DNA from: an uncultured Oribacterium sp.
Lineage (GTDB): Bacteria; Bacillota; Clostridia; Lachnospirales; Lachnospiraceae
Reading direction: 5' to 3'
DNA length: 64,000 nucleotides
NCBI GenBank assembly: GCA_900770445.1
Contig: CAAGKO010000009.1
Coordinates: 13,509 to 77,508 of the forward strand
The notes beneath the pieces are model-generated. The model had not been told where the DNA came from and did no database searches. It saw only the letters and a program-made list of their open reading frames with translations. How positions within the stretch are numbered: position 1 is the first letter of the stretch; the number at the start of each line of letters is the position of its first letter. Of this stretch, positions 60,790 through 64,000 are shown in pieces. The position numbers were made by a program, and so were the translations under genes.

Positions 60790-61170
60790 TGACATTATCG
60801 GTTTTTCGCAAACCTTTGCTTTCTGGCCTCCATGCCATTAGATTTTTCAGAAATTCTCACAGAAGCATCGATTTTCTTCACCATGACATTATTGGCCTTT
60901 CGCAAACTGCCTGTATTTCTACGCTATGCCATTAGGGTTTTTCGCAGCCTCAGCATTATCGCAAGATGTGACATTAGATTTATAGCTCTGGAGGCCCGCA
61001 TACACCCTGATTTTCTGGGAAAACGGTGCCTCGACTTAAAGTCACTCCTTCTGAAATCAGGGCGTTTGCGTCAAAAATCGGAAATTCACTCATGAACTGT
61101 CTTCGGAAAGTTCCGTGATATAATGTCACTATCTTCTGACAGACGAGGATTGTGAAAATCCCTAATGTCA
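60790..61170 (+). repeat. TGMCATTA box array, copy C
   Basis: Boxes start at 60790, 60833, 60884, 60927 and 60969 (spacings 43, 51, 43, 42), then inverted boxes at 61121 and 61163 (42 apart, offset 152). The sequence between them has diverged strongly from copies A and B, but the geometry is the same. A core with AAAGTCAC..CTTCTGAAAT and GCGTCAAAAATCGG is shared. A 45-bp direct repeat (60755-60800 and 60848-60893) shows internal expansion. No G-rich hairpin follows. No gene is seen in 60683-61436. Confidence 0.7.
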
Positions 61171-61355
61171 TCATCTCATGGATCCCAGGATTTGCGAAAA
61201 AAGCCGGCATCGCTCATTCGAGAACGCATCGTGTGATCGCTGCATCCACTATAAGCTGAGCTGTCGGCATTGCCGCCCGTTCGGGCCACGTTTGAACAAT
61301 AAAAATCCGCTGAAAATCATGCTGAAAATCATGCCGGAAATAATTTTCAATTCGT

Positions 61356-61384
61356 TTGAAAAAAAGAAACAAAAATGATAAAAT
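61356..61384 (+). promoter_or_regulatory. Promoter of the cytidylate-kinase-like gene
   Basis: TTGAAA (61356-61361), 17 bp, TAAAAT (61379-61384), in an A-rich stretch. Confidence 0.6.
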
Positions 61385-61436
61385 AGAGTCAGATCAATCG
61401 AGAAGACGTGATCGAAATCATCCAGGAGGGCAGACT

Positions 61437-62060
61437 ATGAAGATTAATTACGTTACGATTTCGAGAGAATATGGTTCCGGCGGACGTGAGGTCGGCCGCA
61501 AGCTCGCGGATAAGCTGGGCATCCCGCTGTATGATAAGGAGATCATCGAGCAGACCGCGTTTAAGACCGGTTTCGCGGAGGATTATGTGAAGAAGCAGGG
61601 CGAGTACGCGAGTGCCCGCAACTGGATCGAGTATTCCTTCTCCGCGCGGAACAGCTACGGCATGAGTCCGGAGGACTATCTCTGGGCGAAGCAGCGTGAG
61701 GTCATCCTGGATCTCGTCGCGAAGGGACCGTGCGTGATCGTCGGACGCTGTGCGGATTATATCCTCCGTGATCGTACGGATGTGCTCAATGTCTTCATCC
61801 ATGCGGATATCGAGAAGCGGAAGCACAGAATCACCGAGATTTATAAGGAGCCGGAGAATACCGATAAGATGCTGAAGGACATGGATAAGAAGCGTAAGTT
61901 CAACTATCGCTACTACACCGAGCAGGAGTGGGGCAGGTGCCAGAACTACGACTTGACTCTCGACAGCGGTTCGCTCGGCATCGATCATTGCGTCGACATC
62001 ATCTACCGCGTCTGTCGGGACGACGAAGTGGAGAAAACACCGAAGCCGGCAGAGGAGTAA
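61437..62060 (+). CDS. Cytidylate kinase-like family protein
   Basis: A 207-residue P-loop protein. The N terminus VTISREYGSGGREVGRKLADKLGIPLYD matches the cytidylate-kinase-like family (PF13189), in which the P loop is SREYGSGG. GPCVIVGRCADYILRD and the lid-like helical region RKHRITEIYK follow. True cytidylate kinase (cmk) is usually about 220 residues with a different N terminus, so the nucleotide substrate is uncertain. Start at 61437 behind AGGAGGG. Confidence 0.85.
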   Translation: MKINYVTISREYGSGGREVGRKLADKLGIPLYDKEIIEQTAFKTGFAEDYVKKQGEYASARNWIEYSFSARNSYGMSPEDYLWAKQREVILDLVAKGPCVIVGRCADYILRDRTDVLNVFIHADIEKRKHRITEIYKEPENTDKMLKDMDKKRKFNYRYYTEQEWGRCQNYDLTLDSGSLGIDHCVDIIYRVCRDDEVEKTPKPAEE

Positions 62061-62149
62061 ACCTGAAGAGCGAACATTTCGCTGCTTCGCTTCGGAGGTG
62101 GAAGCCGGTAGAGGAGTGATGTGCTCATGAAATTCGATACAAGTATATT

Positions 62150-62180
62150 TCGGGGGAGCTGCACACGCGGCTCCCTGTTT
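62150..62180 (+). terminator. Terminator after the cytidylate-kinase-like gene
   Basis: GGGAGC pairs with GCTCCC around a 9-10 nt loop, followed by TGTTTT. An 18-bp direct repeat (GAAGCCGGYAGAGGAGT) at 62041 and 62101 flanks the gene end. Confidence 0.7.
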
Positions 62181-62280
62181 TGCTATAGCAGCCATAATAA
62201 AAAACATAGTAAACCGGACAGGTAAACCCGTAAATCTGCTTGTATTCTCTGGTATTTTCTGTAAAATTAGATTCAGAAAA

Positions 62281-62440
62281 TTGAACCATGGTAAACATGA
62301 GGAGGCACTTTCGTACCTGAGGGGAATCAGAGTGGAGAGATGCCTCTTGAGTGTAGTTATTTTTACCATAGCTGAGTGGTACGAATCGGACGGCACAGGG
62401 ATGGAAGGAGTCTCTCTGTGCCGCGATATTTGTTTTTTAA
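62281..62440 (+). promoter_or_regulatory. Candidate structured leader with terminator before the Hpt/HD-GYP operon
   Basis: ATGGTAAA (62287) pairs with TTTACCAT (62367), enclosing GAGGAGGCA/TGCCTCTT. Then CGGCACAG.GA and TC.CTGTGCCG form a terminator-like hairpin (62391-62424) followed shortly by T6. The ribosome binding site comes next. This resembles an attenuated 5' leader, but I cannot match it to a known riboswitch class. A 61-residue frame overlapping it lacks a ribosome site and is not called. Confidence 0.45.
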
Positions 62441-62455
62441 ATAGGGAGATAAATC

Positions 62456-62803
62456 ATGACGATTGAAGAGAGTTATCAGGCGATGGGCGCGGACTACGAG
62501 GATGTATCACACCGCATCGCGAATGCCGCGATGGTGAAGAAGTTCGCGCTGAAGTTCCTGGACGATAAGAGCATGGAGCAGCTGACCGCGGCGCTGCAGG
62601 CCGGCGAGGTCGAGGACGCATTCCGCGCAGCCCATACGCTGAAGGGACTGTGCATGACGCTCGGCTTTACCGCGCTCGCGAAGCCGTCGATCGAGCTCAC
62701 GGAGCTCCTGCGCGGTCGTCGCATGGATGGCTACGAGCCGCTGTACGAGCAGGTGGTCACGGAGTACGAGAAGACCGTCGCAGCACTGCGCCAGGTCGAC
62801 TAA
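62456..62803 (+). CDS. Hpt-domain phosphotransfer protein
   Basis: A 115-residue four-helix bundle with the phosphorylatable His60 in AAHTLKGLCMTLGF. It lacks a kinase domain, so it relays phosphate between an unlinked hybrid kinase and a response regulator. It starts 10 bp ahead of the response regulator gene, the probable partner. AGGGAG precedes the ATG. Confidence 0.9.
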   Translation: MTIEESYQAMGADYEDVSHRIANAAMVKKFALKFLDDKSMEQLTAALQAGEVEDAFRAAHTLKGLCMTLGFTALAKPSIELTELLRGRRMDGYEPLYEQVVTEYEKTVAALRQVD

Positions 62804-62812
62804 GGAGATTTC

Positions 62813-63937
62813 ATGGAACGTCAGACAATACTCATCGTGGACGATGCGGAGATGAATCGCATGATGCTGTGCGATATGCTCGGCGATCAGTACGACTACG
62901 TCGAGGCCGCGGATGGGCGAGAGGCACTTCGAATCCTGGAGAAAAACGTCGCCATCGATCTGGTGATGCTTGACATCAACATGCCGGAGATGAACGGCTT
63001 CGAGGTGCTCGAGGAGATGAACCGCTACCACTGGATCCAGGAGATCCCGGTCATCATGATCACCGCGGAGGAGTCCGTGGAGTCGATGGAGCACGCCTAT
63101 TCGCTCGGCGTTACCGACTATATCCCGCGTCCGTTCAATCTCTACATCGTGCGTCGGCGCGTAGAGAATACGCTGAATCTCTACGTGAATCAGAAGCGCC
63201 TGATGCGTCTCGTATCCGACCAGATCGCAGAGAAAGAGGAGAACAACACCCTGATGGTGAGCATCCTCAGTAATGTCGTCGAGTTCCGAAATCACGAGAG
63301 CGGTGACCATATCCGAAACATCCGCCGCATCACCGAGCTGCTGCTGCATCAGCTCGTGCAGAAGACGAAGGCGTATCACCTTACGGAGGAGGACATCGCG
63401 CTGATTAAGACCGCGTCGTCCCTCCACGACATCGGAAAGATCACGATTCCGGAGGAAATCCTTAACAAACCGGGGAAGCTCACGAAGGAAGAGTTTGAGA
63501 TCATGAAGACGCACTCCGCCGCAGGTGCGCACATCCTGGAGCAGATGCAGTACGGTCAGGATAAGCCACTGTACCGCTATGCGCTGGAGATCTGCCGTTG
63601 GCATCACGAGCGCTGGGACGGCCATGGCTACCCGGATGGACTGATCGGCGAGGAAATCCCGATATCGGCCCAGATCGTAGCGATCGCGGATGTGTACGAT
63701 GCACTCACGAGTGACCGCTGCTATAAGAAGGCGTACGACCATACGACCGCCATCAACATGATTCTGAACGGCGAGTGCGGTGCCTTCAATCCACTACTGC
63801 TCGAGTGCCTGACAGAGACCGCTGCGCAGCTTCGCATCGTGACGGGTGTAAACGGCGATGTGATGCCATACCGCTTCGAACTGAACCGCCTGTCGGCAAT
63901 GTCGTCAACCCAACGTCAACTTAAGATTGGTTGCTAG
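62813..63937 (+). CDS. Response regulator with HD-GYP phosphodiesterase domain
   Basis: A 374-residue protein. The receiver (1-120) has the acidic pocket DDAE and phosphoacceptor Asp54 (MLDINMPEMNG). The conserved switch lysine is Arg106 (YIPRPF). A linker helix leads to an HD-GYP domain (about 145-340): HDIGK at 205-209, HSAAGAHILE and HHERWDGHGYPDGL at 264-277, the full metal and GYP motif set, consistent with cyclic di-GMP hydrolysis to GMP. Co-transcribed with the Hpt gene. Confidence 0.93.
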   Translation: MERQTILIVDDAEMNRMMLCDMLGDQYDYVEAADGREALRILEKNVAIDLVMLDINMPEMNGFEVLEEMNRYHWIQEIPVIMITAEESVESMEHAYSLGVTDYIPRPFNLYIVRRRVENTLNLYVNQKRLMRLVSDQIAEKEENNTLMVSILSNVVEFRNHESGDHIRNIRRITELLLHQLVQKTKAYHLTEEDIALIKTASSLHDIGKITIPEEILNKPGKLTKEEFEIMKTHSAAGAHILEQMQYGQDKPLYRYALEICRWHHERWDGHGYPDGLIGEEIPISAQIVAIADVYDALTSDRCYKKAYDHTTAINMILNGECGAFNPLLLECLTETAAQLRIVTGVNGDVMPYRFELNRLSAMSSTQRQLKIGC

Positions 63938-64000
63938 AAGGATGATATCACAAAGGCGACGGAAAATTTGAATACCAGCGAAAAATCTTTAAAGAAGGCG

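Noticed and set aside
60683..60838. N-terminal extension of the PAP2 protein to ATG 60838
   Set aside because: The extension runs into the box-array repeat, has no ribosome site, and a good AAAGGAG precedes ATG 60682.
62281..62440. Cyclic di-GMP riboswitch upstream of the HD-GYP operon
   Set aside because: The conserved GEMM-I core and tetraloop-receptor bases, and the class II pseudoknot motif, are not visible.

Overview
The window looks like chromosomal DNA from an anaerobic Bacillota, class Clostridia, most probably a Lachnospiraceae-type organism. The grounds are family-level: glutamine synthetases of types I and III with an ANTAR regulator between them, LL-diaminopimelate aminotransferase (dapL), a CIRCE-controlled groESL, a DUF6106-like membrane protein, a two-part U32 peptidase, a YfcC/M20 pair, and a surface protein with an InlB-type repeat. 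Genes are GC-rich with strongly biased third positions, so most long antisense frames are shadows. I see no rRNA, tRNA, CRISPR array, prophage or intact transposase.

Layout. 1-4.5 kb: the end of a PucR/CdaR-type regulator and a large secreted surface protein. 4.7-19.8 kb: a nitrogen-assimilation region with asnB (reverse strand), then dapL, glnA (GSI), an ANTAR antiterminator, glnN (GSIII), gltB and gltD, followed by a reverse-strand MATE exporter. The asnB leader carries a textbook-looking dual-hairpin ANTAR target fused to a terminator. The leaders of dapL and glnN carry partial versions. The block from dapL to the MATE gene is bracketed by two copies, in inverted orientation, of an approximately 780-bp non-coding composite repeat (about 6670-7449 and 21832-22620). 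23-32.6 kb: groES-groEL, DUF6106-like, guaB, nadE, a SpoU-type RNA methyltransferase, argF and a small membrane protein. 32.8-36.8 kb: rpoD, queH, an HPr-like protein and an Mrp/NBP35 ATPase. 37-42 kb: a LysR regulator divergent from leuC-leuD, then a YprB-type exonuclease. 42.3-48 kb: ruvA-ruvB, then a LysR/YfcC-transporter/M20-amidohydrolase cluster. 48-55.6 kb: YitT, zapA, a U32 peptidase split into two overlapping genes, an FtsW/RodA-type flippase and a penicillin-binding protein. 55.8-64 kb: a heterodimeric ABC exporter, a PAP2 phosphatase, a cytidylate-kinase-like protein, and an Hpt plus HD-GYP response regulator pair.

The most unusual content lies between the genes. (1) Three copies (6.7, 22.3 and 60.9 kb) of an element made of 8-bp TGMCATTA boxes at fixed spacings (51/43/51/43/42 bp), a 150-152 bp core, and two inverted boxes 42 bp apart. 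The geometry is kept although the sequence has diverged, which resembles the recombinase-site arrays at Tn7/Tn402-type transposon ends. (2) Three copies of a stem / G-rich internal loop / stem structure with compensatory base changes, which could hold a G-quadruplex. (3) A 330-bp mirrored palindrome before gltB. (4) Trains of modular hairpins after the HPr gene and between leuC and leuD. (5) Alternating TAGRCAYGRT box arrays at 19.8-20.0 and 40.2-40.4 kb. Separately, many otherwise conserved enzymes here carry Ala/Ser/Thr/Gly-rich insertions in surface loops, including a 57-bp tandem repeat inside the exonuclease gene.
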